The notes under the pieces are model-generated. The model was not told the origin of the DNA, made no database searches, and worked only from the letters and a program-made list of their open reading frames with translations. The translations under genes were made by a program, and so were the position numbers. From contig JACDDU010000004.1 of the NCBI GenBank assembly GCA_013816845.1, forward strand, positions 1 through 64,000: a stretch of DNA of 64,000 nt. Direction: 5' to 3'. This DNA comes from Gammaproteobacteria bacterium (lineage in GTDB: Bacteria > Pseudomonadota > Gammaproteobacteria > DSM-16500). Shown piece by piece: positions 53,115 to 61,298 of the stretch (positions are counted from its first letter, which is position 1; the number at the start of each line of letters is the position of its first letter).

Positions 53115-53846
53115 TTATTCTTCAGAAGCAACTGTGTAAGCTTGCACAATGACCTTGGTACCTTGGTAATGATTATTTTCATTAGGCCCCTCGACAAAAT
53201 CATACCGCAACCATTCCGCATCATTAACATATAACCGTACACAACCATGGCTGGCGTTGTAACCAGGCAAGCCATTAGGCTCACCATGGAGCGCTTGGCC
53301 ACCATGGAAATACATACAATAAGGCATCGGTGCGCCACCATCAGGTAAGGGGAATTTGGTTGAATAACAATCGCTGCTGCCGAGGGAAAAGATACGAAAT
53401 GCTCCCGATTGGGTGAGGCAGGATGCATCAATATCATTACACCAATCGCGTCCCCCAGAAATGGGTCCCCAACGAACCAAGGAACCATCTATATCATAAG
53501 CACCCCAAGCAAGTTCCACTGGATCAACTACAATTACTTTTTCTTCCGGAGCACGTATCTGACGGGGAAACGGTGCAAAATCCATAATATCTCTATTTTC
53601 AATATCATCAGGTATGGCAATCACTAAGCCAGGATAAAGATCTGTATTCATGCGATTAAGGCGCATCGCAATGCCGCGGTCATGTTCGGATGGAAATAGG
53701 GAAAACCAAGATTGGTTTCCTTTAATTTTTTTGCACCGAAAACCATCCGTTTTACATAAAGTACGTCCGTAAGTTCCTGCGTAACCTGCGGTTATCATAA
53801 AAAACAATGTAGATAATATTAAAACTATTTTTATAATCAGCCGCAT
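53115..53846 (-). CDS. L,D-transpeptidase (YkuD), EnhA-like
   Basis: 243 residues. Signal peptide (about 1-23, ending GYAG), a short LysM-like stretch with LYPGLVIAIPDD, and the YkuD catalytic motif ALHGEPNGLPGYNASHGCVRL (His, Gly, Ser-His-Gly-Cys-x-Arg) near residue 190-210 with active-site Cys. It cross-links or remodels peptidoglycan in the periplasm. Legionella enhanced-entry proteins EnhA belong to this family. Several extra Cys pairs suggest disulfides in the periplasm. Confidence 0.87.
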   Translation of the reverse strand: MRLIIKIVLILSTLFFMITAGYAGTYGRTLCKTDGFRCKKIKGNQSWFSLFPSEHDRGIAMRLNRMNTDLYPGLVIAIPDDIENRDIMDFAPFPRQIRAPEEKVIVVDPVELAWGAYDIDGSLVRWGPISGGRDWCNDIDASCLTQSGAFRIFSLGSSDCYSTKFPLPDGGAPMPYCMYFHGGQALHGEPNGLPGYNASHGCVRLYVNDAEWLRYDFVEGPNENNHYQGTKVIVQAYTVASEE

Positions 53847-53930
53847 GGTTTACTCCTGTTATTATTATATTTTACCCTAAACGTCTCTCTCACGTGACTG
53901 CACTTCCGCAAAGCAAGATGAGGAAAAATT

Positions 53931-54764
53931 TTGACGCTTCTTACTTTCTCTGTTTTATTATTGTTCTTCTCTTTCGCTGCCGGGTTGCTCGGAGCCTTAA
54001 CAGGTTTAGGTGGCGGTGTTGTCATTATTCCCGTTTTAGTTTTACTTTTTCACATCGATATCCACCTTGCTATGGGTGCATCACTTGTTTCAGTTATTGC
54101 CACTTCCTCGGGTAGTGCAGCAGCCTATATGCGTGAAGGCTATACTAATTTAAGGCTTGGTATGTTTTTGGAAGTACCCGCAGTCGTCGGTGCCTTATTG
54201 GGTGCGCTGTTGGTCGCGAAGATTTCCACTGCATTATTGAGCCTTATGTTTAGCTTGGTCTTATTCTTTTCTGCGTACTTAACCATTACGCGCCAGGAAG
54301 AAGACTTAAAAACGCTTGCCCATTCCAGCTCTTGGGCAAAAACGCTCGCATTAAACAGCACCTATCCTTTAGGGCTCCAATTAAAATCTTATGAAATTTA
54401 CCATCTTCCGCTTGGTTTTATGATGATGGGAATAGCAGGTATGTTTTCCGGATTATTAGGCATCGGTTCTGGGGCTCTCAATGTTTTAGCCATGGATCAA
54501 GTTTTAAAATTGCCCTATAAAGTAGCAACAACGACAAGTAATTTTATGATTGGTATTACGGCTGCTGCTAGTGCAGGAATTTATTTTGCGCATGGCTACA
54601 TTCATCCAACCGTCATTGGACCTGTATTAATTGGCGTTGTAATAGGTTCTTTTTGCGGAGCTAAGTTATTAGCAAAAATACATTACCGTTTACTACGAAT
54701 TATATTTAGTTTCGTCATTTGCTTGGTAGGATTACAAATGCTTATTAAATCGTTCACAGGTTAA
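53931..54764 (+). CDS. TauE/SafE-family sulfite/anion exporter-like membrane protein
   Basis: 277 residues, starting at a TTG with GAGGAA upstream because no ATG fits. Eight transmembrane helices in two TauE/SafE repeats: GLLGALTGLGGGVVIIP and GMFSGLLGIGSGALNVLA. The family moves sulfite, sulfonates or other anions across the inner membrane. The following DUF1634 gene, 3 nt away, is the usual genomic partner. Confidence 0.85.
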   Translation: MTLLTFSVLLLFFSFAAGLLGALTGLGGGVVIIPVLVLLFHIDIHLAMGASLVSVIATSSGSAAAYMREGYTNLRLGMFLEVPAVVGALLGALLVAKISTALLSLMFSLVLFFSAYLTITRQEEDLKTLAHSSSWAKTLALNSTYPLGLQLKSYEIYHLPLGFMMMGIAGMFSGLLGIGSGALNVLAMDQVLKLPYKVATTTSNFMIGITAAASAGIYFAHGYIHPTVIGPVLIGVVIGSFCGAKLLAKIHYRLLRIIFSFVICLVGLQMLIKSFTG

Positions 54765-54767
54765 CCC

Positions 54768-55127
54768 ATGGCTTCAAAAACTTTACAAACTTGGATTAGC
54801 GGGGTTCTTATCTTTGGGATAATTCTTGCTGTTGGGTTGGTCTCATTCGGTTACACAATCTATTTAGTGCGTCACGCGCATGAGGCGTATGCCTTCAGCA
54901 TAAGTTATAACTTTGCATCGCTTAAACAATTTTTTGATGGCTCACAGGCTTTTTATTTTTCTTCACGGAATTTAATCGAGCTTGGTTTTTTAACCCTTGT
55001 TGCATCGCAAATCGTACGAATCGGTATGCTTTTATTTCATTATCTTTATAAGAAGGATTGGCGATTTAGTTTAATTTGTAGTTTTGTTTTATTGATCCTG
55101 GTGTCAGGTTTGTTTTTTCAAAATTGA
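54768..55127 (+). CDS. DUF1634-family membrane protein
   Basis: 119 residues with three hydrophobic helices (about 13-33, 70-90, 98-116). The pattern of NLIELGFLTLVASQIVRIGMLL is that of DUF1634, almost always paired with a TauE/SafE transporter as here. Probably a small accessory subunit; its exact role is unknown. Confidence 0.75.
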   Translation: MASKTLQTWISGVLIFGIILAVGLVSFGYTIYLVRHAHEAYAFSISYNFASLKQFFDGSQAFYFSSRNLIELGFLTLVASQIVRIGMLLFHYLYKKDWRFSLICSFVLLILVSGLFFQN

Positions 55128-55137
55128 TCCTGTCTTT

Positions 55138-55929
55138 TCAATATCCTTTGGCGTCCGCATCAAAACGACCAATGTATTGGGCACAACGTTTAACCCCCGT
55201 TTCCCATGTTCCATCATCATTGAGATCAATCCAACGATAACCGGGTGGCAAAAAATCAAGGGCAAAGTCACGCTCTTTGGGTTTAAATTGAATACACGTT
55301 GAAGGCGTCGAATAGCACCAAATGCCATTTTCTTTTTGCTCAAAAACTTGGTGCACATGACCAAAGAGAACGAGCTTGAGGTGTGGATAGCGTTTAATAA
55401 TATCCCAGAATGCAGGTTTGTTTCTTACCCCTAGCCGATCTAACCAGCGGCTCCCTACGTCCACCGGTTGATGATGGAGCATGACGATGGCATGGTGATC
55501 CGGATAATCTTTCAACGCTTGGTCTAAATACGTTAATTCTTCCTCATCGATGAATCCTTCGACGGCCCCTGGTTTCTGCGAATTGAGCGTGATAATTTGC
55601 CACTTATTAAAGAAGACTTGCCGATCGGTTTTAATTGGGCCAATAGGATAGGTACTTAGTAAATTTTTTTCGTTATCATGATTGCCAGGCATCACATAAA
55701 TGGGCATTTTTAAAAATGCCAACATACTGGCCAGTTTAAAATAGCTTGTCGAAGCACCATCTTGCGTTAAATCGCCTGAGAGGAAGATAGCGTCGATATT
55801 TTCTTCTTGATTAAACATCAGACTAAGGACGGCTTGAAAACTGAGATGAGTATTAACTCCAAGTAACTCTTTGTTAGCATCATGAAAAATATGCATATCG
55901 GTTAACTGGATGATTTTTAATTTACTCAC
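55138..55929 (-). CDS. cpdA: 3',5'-cyclic-AMP phosphodiesterase
   Basis: 263 residues of the metallophosphoesterase fold. Metal ligands: TDMHIF, SGDLTQDG, PGNHDN, and in the C-terminal part HHQPVDVG and FGHVHQ. This set and the length match CpdA/Icc. It hydrolyses cAMP to AMP and thus lowers CRP-cAMP signalling. Divergent from the DUF2905 gene. Confidence 0.88.
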   Translation of the reverse strand: MSKLKIIQLTDMHIFHDANKELLGVNTHLSFQAVLSLMFNQEENIDAIFLSGDLTQDGASTSYFKLASMLAFLKMPIYVMPGNHDNEKNLLSTYPIGPIKTDRQVFFNKWQIITLNSQKPGAVEGFIDEEELTYLDQALKDYPDHHAIVMLHHQPVDVGSRWLDRLGVRNKPAFWDIIKRYPHLKLVLFGHVHQVFEQKENGIWCYSTPSTCIQFKPKERDFALDFLPPGYRWIDLNDDGTWETGVKRCAQYIGRFDADAKGY

Positions 55930-56037
55930 GCCAATCCTTGTTGCTAAAACAATAGTTCATATTTTAGTATACTTGTTCTTAATTCAATCTTTAAGTATTA
56001 TCGCTGCAAAATTTAACACCAAAGTAGCCCATTATCT

Positions 56038-56241
56038 ATGCAAAAAACTTTAGTTATTTTAGGCTTAGTTCTTATTTTTATTGGACTATTCCTTCCCTGG
56101 TTGACCAAACTTGGCCTCGGACGCTTACCAGGAGACCTTATTGTTAAGCGAGGTCAATTTTCACTCTACGTTCCTATCATGACTTGCATTATCCTAAGCG
56201 TAGTTATAACCGTCTTATTATGGTTTCTACGTAAGTTCTAA
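56038..56241 (+). CDS. DUF2905-family small membrane protein
   Basis: 67 residues, two transmembrane helices with LGLGRLPGDLIVKRGQFSLYVPI between, the DUF2905 signature. Function unknown. It is followed 32 nt later by coaX and may share its promoter. Confidence 0.78.
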   Translation: MQKTLVILGLVLIFIGLFLPWLTKLGLGRLPGDLIVKRGQFSLYVPIMTCIILSVVITVLLWFLRKF

Positions 56242-56273
56242 TCTCAACCCACCGAACCTCCCTAAGGACTTTC

Positions 56274-57044
56274 ATGATTCTTTGCATCGATATCGGTAAT
56301 ACCCACTTATATGGGGGTTTATATCGCCAAGAAACGTTATTGGTACAATTTCGCTATCCTAGCTCAAATTCCATGACATCTGACCAACTGGGTGTTTTTC
56401 TAAAAATGGTACTTCGGGAAAATGATTTAGATCCGCAAGAAGTAAAACAAATTGCAATATGTTCTGTTGTGCCTGCGCTGAATTACACGATTCGCGCAGC
56501 TTTTCTTAAGTACTTTACTTTGGATCCCTTTTTTCTCACTTACGATAAAATAACATCACTAAATATTGATTACGCCCATCCAGAAGAAATAGGAACAGAT
56601 AGGCTCAGTAACGTATTAGCGGCATCTCACCTTTTTCCTGATGAAAACATCATTGCTATCGATTTTGGTACGGCGACCACTTTCGATGCCCTTGATCGTC
56701 GTAGGACTTATTTAGGGGGCATGATCATGCCCGGCCTTTCTATTGCTATGAAAGCTTTGTCAGAGAATACTGCCAAACTTTCCCCCGTTAATATTGTTAA
56801 GCCTCAAATTGTGATTGGTCAAAACACAACTACAAGTATTCAATCTGGGCTCTACTACAGTCATTTAGGAGCGGCCCGTGAAATTATTAATAGAATTGCT
56901 GACTCATTTACCGATAAGCCACCCATCATTGTTGGCACAGGGGGCTTTGCGCATTTGTTTGAAGACGAGCATCTTTTTACTACTTTAATTCCTGAACTTG
57001 TTCTTACAGGGCTTTACCTGTCCGTAAAAACTAGCGAAATTTGA
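56274..57044 (+). CDS. coaX: Type III pantothenate kinase
   Basis: 256 residues of the acetate/sugar kinase/actin-like fold. Phosphate motif CIDIGNTH at the start, GTDRLSNVLAA and AIDFGTATTFD in the middle, and GGMIMPGL. CoaX phosphorylates pantothenate, the first step of CoA synthesis, and is essential in organisms with a single pantothenate kinase. Its presence suggests that this stretch is chromosomal. Strong terminator at the 3' end. Confidence 0.92.
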   Translation: MILCIDIGNTHLYGGLYRQETLLVQFRYPSSNSMTSDQLGVFLKMVLRENDLDPQEVKQIAICSVVPALNYTIRAAFLKYFTLDPFFLTYDKITSLNIDYAHPEEIGTDRLSNVLAASHLFPDENIIAIDFGTATTFDALDRRRTYLGGMIMPGLSIAMKALSENTAKLSPVNIVKPQIVIGQNTTTSIQSGLYYSHLGAAREIINRIADSFTDKPPIIVGTGGFAHLFEDEHLFTTLIPELVLTGLYLSVKTSEI

Positions 57045-57049
57045 TCGAT

Positions 57050-57065
57050 TGTTCTATGTGAAACA
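57050..57065. other. Degenerate parS-like palindrome
   Basis: TGTTCTATGTGAAACA matches the chromosomal parS consensus TGTTTCACGTGAAACA at 13 of 16 positions, with one half-site perfect. It overlaps the first bases of the coaX terminator stem and lies 0.5 kb from parB, but may be fortuitous. Confidence 0.25.
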
Positions 57066-57104
57066 TTCGCTAGGCAGAATCCGATTCAGCCTAGCGAATG
57101 TTTT
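57061..57104 (+). terminator. Rho-independent terminator of coaX
   Basis: AAACATTCGCTAGGC and GCCTAGCGAATGTTT form a perfect 15-bp stem with a 13-nt loop, then TTTT. Confidence 0.85.
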
Positions 57105-57120
57105 AAGATGTGAGGTTTGA

Positions 57121-57136
57121 TGTGACATCTATGGGA
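57121..57136. repeat. Orphan iteron copy
   Basis: TGTGACATCTATGGGA matches the iteron consensus TGTGACGGCTATGGGA of the rep origin at 14 of 16 positions, in the same orientation, about 2.5 kb away. It lies between the coaX terminator and the 3' end of the RHH gene, so it marks the far edge of the replicon. Confidence 0.6.
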
Positions 57137-57200
57137 CAAGGTTTCAAAACATTTCTATTGAATTAAAATTAATGAATTCCTTTATTTTCAAATAGTTAGG

Positions 57201-57566
57201 CTATACTTCGGTGACCGAAGTGGGCTGTCTTAGTAGACGCTGCATAATGCTCGCCCGAATCAAATTGCTTTTAACCCCTTCAATACTAGGGTATTCCTTA
57301 CGCACCTGAATAACCGCTTTCTCTAACCGCAGCATAAGTGGTTCTGGTAAGCGAATACTAACCATATCACTCAATTGATCCATATCTTCTGCAATGGCTA
57401 CGAGAGTAGGAAAATCAGTGAGTGCTAGTAAAGACTCAATTGATTCGATAATCCATTTGCTTTTACCTCGCATCCCATAACCGTCCACAATGATGCGTTG
57501 CTGTAATCGCTGATGTAAATTTTTTTGCAGTTTAATTGATGTCATCACTTTCTTAAAATCGCTCAT
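57201..57566 (-). CDS. Ribbon-helix-helix-like protein of the par operon
   Basis: 121 residues, small and basic, no membrane helix. Two beta-strand/helix modules resemble the ribbon-helix-helix fold: KVMTSIKLQKNLHQRLQQRI near the start and VSIRLPEPLMLRLEKAVIQVRKEY near residue 68. It overlaps the parB stop by 4 nt, so it is translated with parA and parB. Plasmid par loci often have such a protein as repressor or copy-control factor, but this one is not a recognised family. A perfect palindrome overlaps its 3' end. Confidence 0.65.
   Translation of the reverse strand: MSDFKKVMTSIKLQKNLHQRLQQRIIVDGYGMRGKSKWIIESIESLLALTDFPTLVAIAEDMDQLSDMVSIRLPEPLMLRLEKAVIQVRKEYPSIEGVKSNLIRASIMQRLLRQPTSVTEV
57205..57221. 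repeat. Perfect inverted repeat at the end of the par operon
   Basis: ACTTCGGT-G-ACCGAAGT. The position over the last codons of the RHH gene and lack of a T-run make a simple terminator unlikely. A ParB or RHH binding site is possible. Confidence 0.4.
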
Positions 57567-58573
57567 AGGGACTTCTCAGCCTCAAGGATCTCGATTAATT
57601 TTTTAAAAGCTTTCGTTGTTTGCCGTAGATCGGCCCAATCTACTTTTGCAAAATACTCATTATATTTTTGGTAAGTAGAATGGTTCATCACACATTCAAT
57701 GACTGTCTTAACTACTCGTGGATAACGCGTATGACCCATGTTAACTTTAGCAGCTGTACGGCCTCGCCCTGAACTCACCAATGCAATTTTATTTTTGCTA
57801 GGCTTTTTCTGATTAATTAAACTGCGCAATTCCTTTAACGTTGAGCCTGCCAGACATGCATTAATGGCATTCTTGCGTAAATCATTACAGCTGACATTTG
57901 CAAGTAATGCCGCTTTATCGAGGCTATTAATTTTGCCGTGCTCAATTTGCGTTTTCACATCGTCAGGGGCGTTCATTGCAGCAAGGTAATAAGTAGTCTG
58001 AGAGAGAGATAAACCCGTTACTTGTCTTAGCAAAGTTGCATTAAATTCAACAGGACCATTTTGCACTTGATAGGCTTCAATCATATCGCGAACATTGCCT
58101 AACCGTTCATTAAGGGTTAAATCTTCTCGTGCCGTATTTTCTATCCACTGAATCAGCTTGAGATCAAAACCTTTAGGTCTTTCGTTAAAGACACGTGCGT
58201 CAATTTCTTGTTTCTGCGCAATGAGTGCGGCAAGACAGCGTCTTTCACCTGCAACGACACGGTAATGTTCGCCCCGTTTATACACAACGATGGGATTAAT
58301 TACCCCACTTGATTGAATGGTATGCGCCAATTCTTTTAACCGTTCGAGTTCCTCATATTTTTGCGTAGCAAACGGATCTTCATTACGAATGCCCTGTAAC
58401 ACATCGATTAAGTCAATATGCAGCTTCCGTGGATTTTCTGGATCCAACTCAATACGCGAAAGGGGCAAAACAACATTACGATAAATCCCTGCGTCATTTT
58501 CAACCACATTAATGGTTTCACTTAAGCCCCGGGTTAATGCAGCAGAAATGCCAAATCTTTTTTTCTTGCTCAT
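57563..58573 (-). CDS. parB: ParB-family partition protein
   Basis: 336 residues. The ParB/Srx domain (about 35-130) has the CTP-binding box YRVVAGERRCLAALIA near 108-124. Helix-turn-helix DNA-binding domain about 165-260 (LNERLGNVRDMIEAY, LLRQVTGLSLSQTTYYLAAMN). The C-terminus (about 270-336) would dimerise. It binds a centromere-like site and stimulates ParA. It overlaps parA and the RHH gene by 4 nt each. Confidence 0.9.
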   Translation of the reverse strand: MSKKKRFGISAALTRGLSETINVVENDAGIYRNVVLPLSRIELDPENPRKLHIDLIDVLQGIRNEDPFATQKYEELERLKELAHTIQSSGVINPIVVYKRGEHYRVVAGERRCLAALIAQKQEIDARVFNERPKGFDLKLIQWIENTAREDLTLNERLGNVRDMIEAYQVQNGPVEFNATLLRQVTGLSLSQTTYYLAAMNAPDDVKTQIEHGKINSLDKAALLANVSCNDLRKNAINACLAGSTLKELRSLINQKKPSKNKIALVSSGRGRTAAKVNMGHTRYPRVVKTVIECVMNHSTYQKYNEYFAKVDWADLRQTTKAFKKLIEILEAEKSL

Positions 58574-59439
58574 GCAAATATCCTCTCGGCAATATGATTA
58601 CAAACTTCCATCGCTTCGGTCGTAGCAACATGTTGTGCGTTGAAATCAAAAATAGAGCGTGGCGTAGAATCTGCAGCATCCACTTCTGCAAAGACAATGC
58701 GCTGCGAAAACTTCACCGGCAGAATATATTTTCCAATAGCAGGATTGTCTTGCAAGCTATTTAAAATATCTTTATGTAAACGAGTCTGCTTAAACATGTT
58801 GGGAAGAATGCCAATAAGTTTGAGAGGACGTGATTTTTCGCGAGTCAGAGATTCCTGCATCCATAATTGCAACATGCCATATATACCTTGAACGGGCTGT
58901 TCTTCCATGACAGAAGGAATAACAATATGCGTTGCAGCTTTAATCACACTGATGGTTAAGGGCCCCTTGGAAGGAGCAGTATCAATGACAACCGCATCAT
59001 AAGCTGCTTGCACATCGGGTGAGTTAAGAAAATTAGCTAATTGCTTATGCACTTTTTCAACCACTTCTGAACGGCGTACTGATTCAGCAGCGAGTAACTT
59101 TTCAGCATGACCGGGTGCTATGTCTAAATTCTCAACATAAGTTGGATAAGGGACCACTCCTTGACCATAAAATATTTCCGCGATACTACTACGGCCGTCC
59201 CATTCCATATCAACAGGATCGGTAGGATCATAATCAGGGTGGATAGGGGGCATAAGCCCTTCAGGGGCTGCGGGATCAATTTCCATGTGTAAATATTGAT
59301 GAGAGAAATTACATTGAGGATCGAAATCGATGCACAAGGTACGGATGTTTTTCCGTTTGCTTAAATATTCTGCCATTAATTTGCTGCATGTTGTTTTGCC
59401 CACACCGCCTTTATTATTAACAAAAGCAATGACTTCCAT
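58570..59439 (-). CDS. parA: ParA-family partition ATPase
   Basis: 289 residues. Deviant Walker A NKGGVGKTTCSKL near residue 8-20, CIDFDPQCNFS near 37, Walker B VVIDTAPSKGPL near 153, no N-terminal helix-turn-helix, so type Ib-like in size but with a sizeable insertion after the Walker A'. It moves plasmid or chromosome DNA with ParB. Divergent from rep across the putative origin; first gene of the parA-parB-RHH operon. Confidence 0.92.
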   Translation of the reverse strand: MEVIAFVNNKGGVGKTTCSKLMAEYLSKRKNIRTLCIDFDPQCNFSHQYLHMEIDPAAPEGLMPPIHPDYDPTDPVDMEWDGRSSIAEIFYGQGVVPYPTYVENLDIAPGHAEKLLAAESVRRSEVVEKVHKQLANFLNSPDVQAAYDAVVIDTAPSKGPLTISVIKAATHIVIPSVMEEQPVQGIYGMLQLWMQESLTREKSRPLKLIGILPNMFKQTRLHKDILNSLQDNPAIGKYILPVKFSQRIVFAEVDAADSTPRSIFDFNAQHVATTEAMEVCNHIAERIFA

Positions 59440-59616
59440 AGAGGACTCCTGTCGTTGTATTACGATAAGGCCTAATATATCATTTGTTAAGTTTTACATT
59501 AAAGAAAAAACACACTGAAATTTAAGAATACATGTTGTGTTTATTATTTATCTTTTGTTTATCTTTTGTTTACGAGTTGATAAGATTATGAAATATATAC
59601 AAAAAAGCTGTTCAAA
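59440..59616. other. AT-rich part of the replication origin
   Basis: Lies between the parA start and the first iteron. It is strongly AT-rich and contains the 11-bp direct repeat TTTATCTTTTG at 59547-59557 and 59558-59568, plus a partial third TTTA. AT-rich direct repeats next to iterons are the usual DNA-unwinding element of Rep-type origins. It must also carry the parA promoter. Confidence 0.55.
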
Positions 59617-59717
59617 TGTGACGGTTATGGGAAACGTTGTGACGGCTATGGGATAAATTGTGACGGCTATGGGAATGGAATGTGACGGCTATGGGACGAA
59701 ATGTGACAGCTGTGGGA
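59617..59717 (+). repeat. Five-copy iteron array
   Basis: TGTGACGGCTATGGGA (or one to two mismatches) starts at 59617, 59638, 59659, 59681 and 59702: intervals of 21, 21, 22 and 21 bp, that is two helical turns, so all copies face one side of the helix. The first has T for C at position 9 and the last has A and G changes. The array runs into the 5' end of the rep frame, so Rep binding would also repress its own gene. Confidence 0.88.
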
Positions 59718-61085
59718 TGTGTAAAAAAAGAAATTAAAAAGGAATTAAAAAAACACGCGGCAACGATACATTGCTCAAATACTTTGACGTTGCTGCAACG
59801 TAAAATAACTAATGCATTGCTTTATCATGCTTATAAAGAATTAATGAGCAAGGTTGAGCATGAAATAACCATCAAAGAACTGTGTCGTTTGATTGGTTAT
59901 AACGGTCACAATCATGGTGCCATTAAAGATGCATTACGCGAGTTGATTTCAACGGTTATCGAATGGAATCTCATTGATGATAAGACAGGTGCTGAAAATT
60001 GGACTGCGAGTTCAATCATTGCAAGCGTTTGCTTAGAAGGCCCGTTGTGTTACTACGCATACTCCCCTCGTATGAAGCAGCTCCTTCATTCTCCTTCGAT
60101 GTTTGGCAAAATCGATTTAGTGATCCAGTCGCGTTTTAGATCCAGTTATGGTTTAGCGCTTTATGAAAATTGTATTCGTTATCGAGGGTTGCCTAAAACA
60201 AAATGGTTTGATTTAGATTTATTTAAAAAATTAATGGGTGTTCCTCCAGGAAAATACGCAATCTTTAGAGATTTTAAACGACGAGTTTTGGATAAAGCTA
60301 TTGATGAAGTCAATACTTATTCAGATCTAGTGATTGCGGCAGAGCTGGTCCGTGAAGGCCGTAAAATTGCCAGGTTACGTTTTACTTTAAAAGAAAGAGC
60401 TAAAAAGACCCGTTTAGGAAAGTCCGATGGTGAGCTTTTAATCAGCGCTGAAAGCCATTCGTTGAAAATGCAACTCTCTGATGATTTTTTACTATCTGCA
60501 AAACAAGTACAAGTCGTATTACGCGAATATGAATCTCAATATATTCAAAATAAAATTGATATGATTAAAGCTTCAAAAACCTTTCAATCGAATAAGATTG
60601 ACAACGTTGCTGGGTATTTATTAAGTGCATTACGCCAGGATTATCAAACTGTTGATAAAGCGCCAATTGATATGAAATTACAAGCTACTCATGTGTTGTC
60701 GCTTGAGATTCAATCCTTAAAAAAGGAAATCGAAGGGATTTGGCTGGATTACCATCGCTATCGGGATGAAGCAATTTATCAAGCCATAGACAGTCTTGGT
60801 GCTGCTAAGAAAAAATTATTTATGTCGCAATTTTATCAATTTGCTGAACCCACCTTAAATACCGTATTAAGTCTTCAACGTACTAAATATAATCAAGACA
60901 ATATTCTAGATTCGCCGCAAGTTAAAGCTTTGTTACGCCAATTTGCTTGGCGTGAGTTAGATTTGCTACCCATTTGTTCATTAGAAGAATTTGTCAGCCA
61001 ACAGCCTGAGAACAAAATTTCTGCCTGGCAGAAATTTAAATCTTACGATCCAGAGCACCCTTTTTTGCGAACCGGGGAGAGCTAA
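59682..61085 (+). CDS. Rep_3-family replication initiator
   Basis: 467 residues if started at GTG 59682; ATG 59691 and GTG 59703 are alternatives, all within the iterons and without a strong ribosome-binding site. Two winged-helix domains of the Rep_3/RepB type: the first from about 38 (LTLLQRKITNALLYHAYKEL... ITIKELCRLIGYNGHNHGAIKDAL), the second from about 145 (LVIQSRFRSSYGLALYENCIRYR... FKKLMGVPPGKYAIFRDFKRRVLDKAIDEVN). The Arg/Lys-rich C-terminus is longer than usual. It binds the iterons and opens the origin. It resembles plasmid RepA proteins of Coxiella type in family and gene context. Confidence 0.85.
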   Translation: MTAMGRNVTAVGCVKKEIKKELKKHAATIHCSNTLTLLQRKITNALLYHAYKELMSKVEHEITIKELCRLIGYNGHNHGAIKDALRELISTVIEWNLIDDKTGAENWTASSIIASVCLEGPLCYYAYSPRMKQLLHSPSMFGKIDLVIQSRFRSSYGLALYENCIRYRGLPKTKWFDLDLFKKLMGVPPGKYAIFRDFKRRVLDKAIDEVNTYSDLVIAAELVREGRKIARLRFTLKERAKKTRLGKSDGELLISAESHSLKMQLSDDFLLSAKQVQVVLREYESQYIQNKIDMIKASKTFQSNKIDNVAGYLLSALRQDYQTVDKAPIDMKLQATHVLSLEIQSLKKEIEGIWLDYHRYRDEAIYQAIDSLGAAKKKLFMSQFYQFAEPTLNTVLSLQRTKYNQDNILDSPQVKALLRQFAWRELDLLPICSLEEFVSQQPENKISAWQKFKSYDPEHPFLRTGES

Positions 61086-61180
61086 ACATCGTAAAAAACA
61101 GCCTTAATCTCACTTATTAAAACCATGCATTTTGCCAACATTTGAGCAGTAAAAGCTCGCATCTGCGTTTCTGATGGGTA

Positions 61181-61209
61181 TATAATGAAATTAGCTCGAG
61201 TAATCGAGC
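61181..61209 (+). promoter_or_regulatory. Promoter element and leader hairpin of a tiny gene
   Basis: TATAAT at 61181-61186 in the extended context TATATAATG, then GCTCGA-GTAA-TCGAGC (61194-61209), a 6-bp hairpin close to the expected RNA 5' end. A clear -35 is not seen. The tiny peptide frame starts 29 nt after the hairpin. Confidence 0.45.
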
Positions 61210-61237
61210 ATTCTTTAAACCCATATGGAGAAACATC

Positions 61238-61288
61238 ATGGTTAAGAAGAAAAAAGCTGGCGGCACCAAAGGAACCAAGAAGAAGTAA
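61238..61288 (+). CDS. Tiny Lys/Gly-rich peptide
   Basis: 16 residues, MVKKKKAGGTKGTKKK, ten of them Lys or Gly repeats at a net charge of about +8. GGAG lies 7-10 nt before the ATG and a hairpin follows immediately, so promoter, leader, ribosome-binding site, frame and terminator form a complete unit. No family is known. It could be a nucleic-acid-binding peptide, or the transcript may act as an RNA and the frame be incidental. Confidence 0.45.
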   Translation: MVKKKKAGGTKGTKKK

Positions 61289-61298
61289 GCACGAGCAT

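Noticed and set aside
53894-54115. 73-codon + frame starting before the TauE gene
   Set aside because: It is a frame-shifted shadow of the TauE/SafE gene, whose TTG start with GAGGAA upstream gives a complete family protein.
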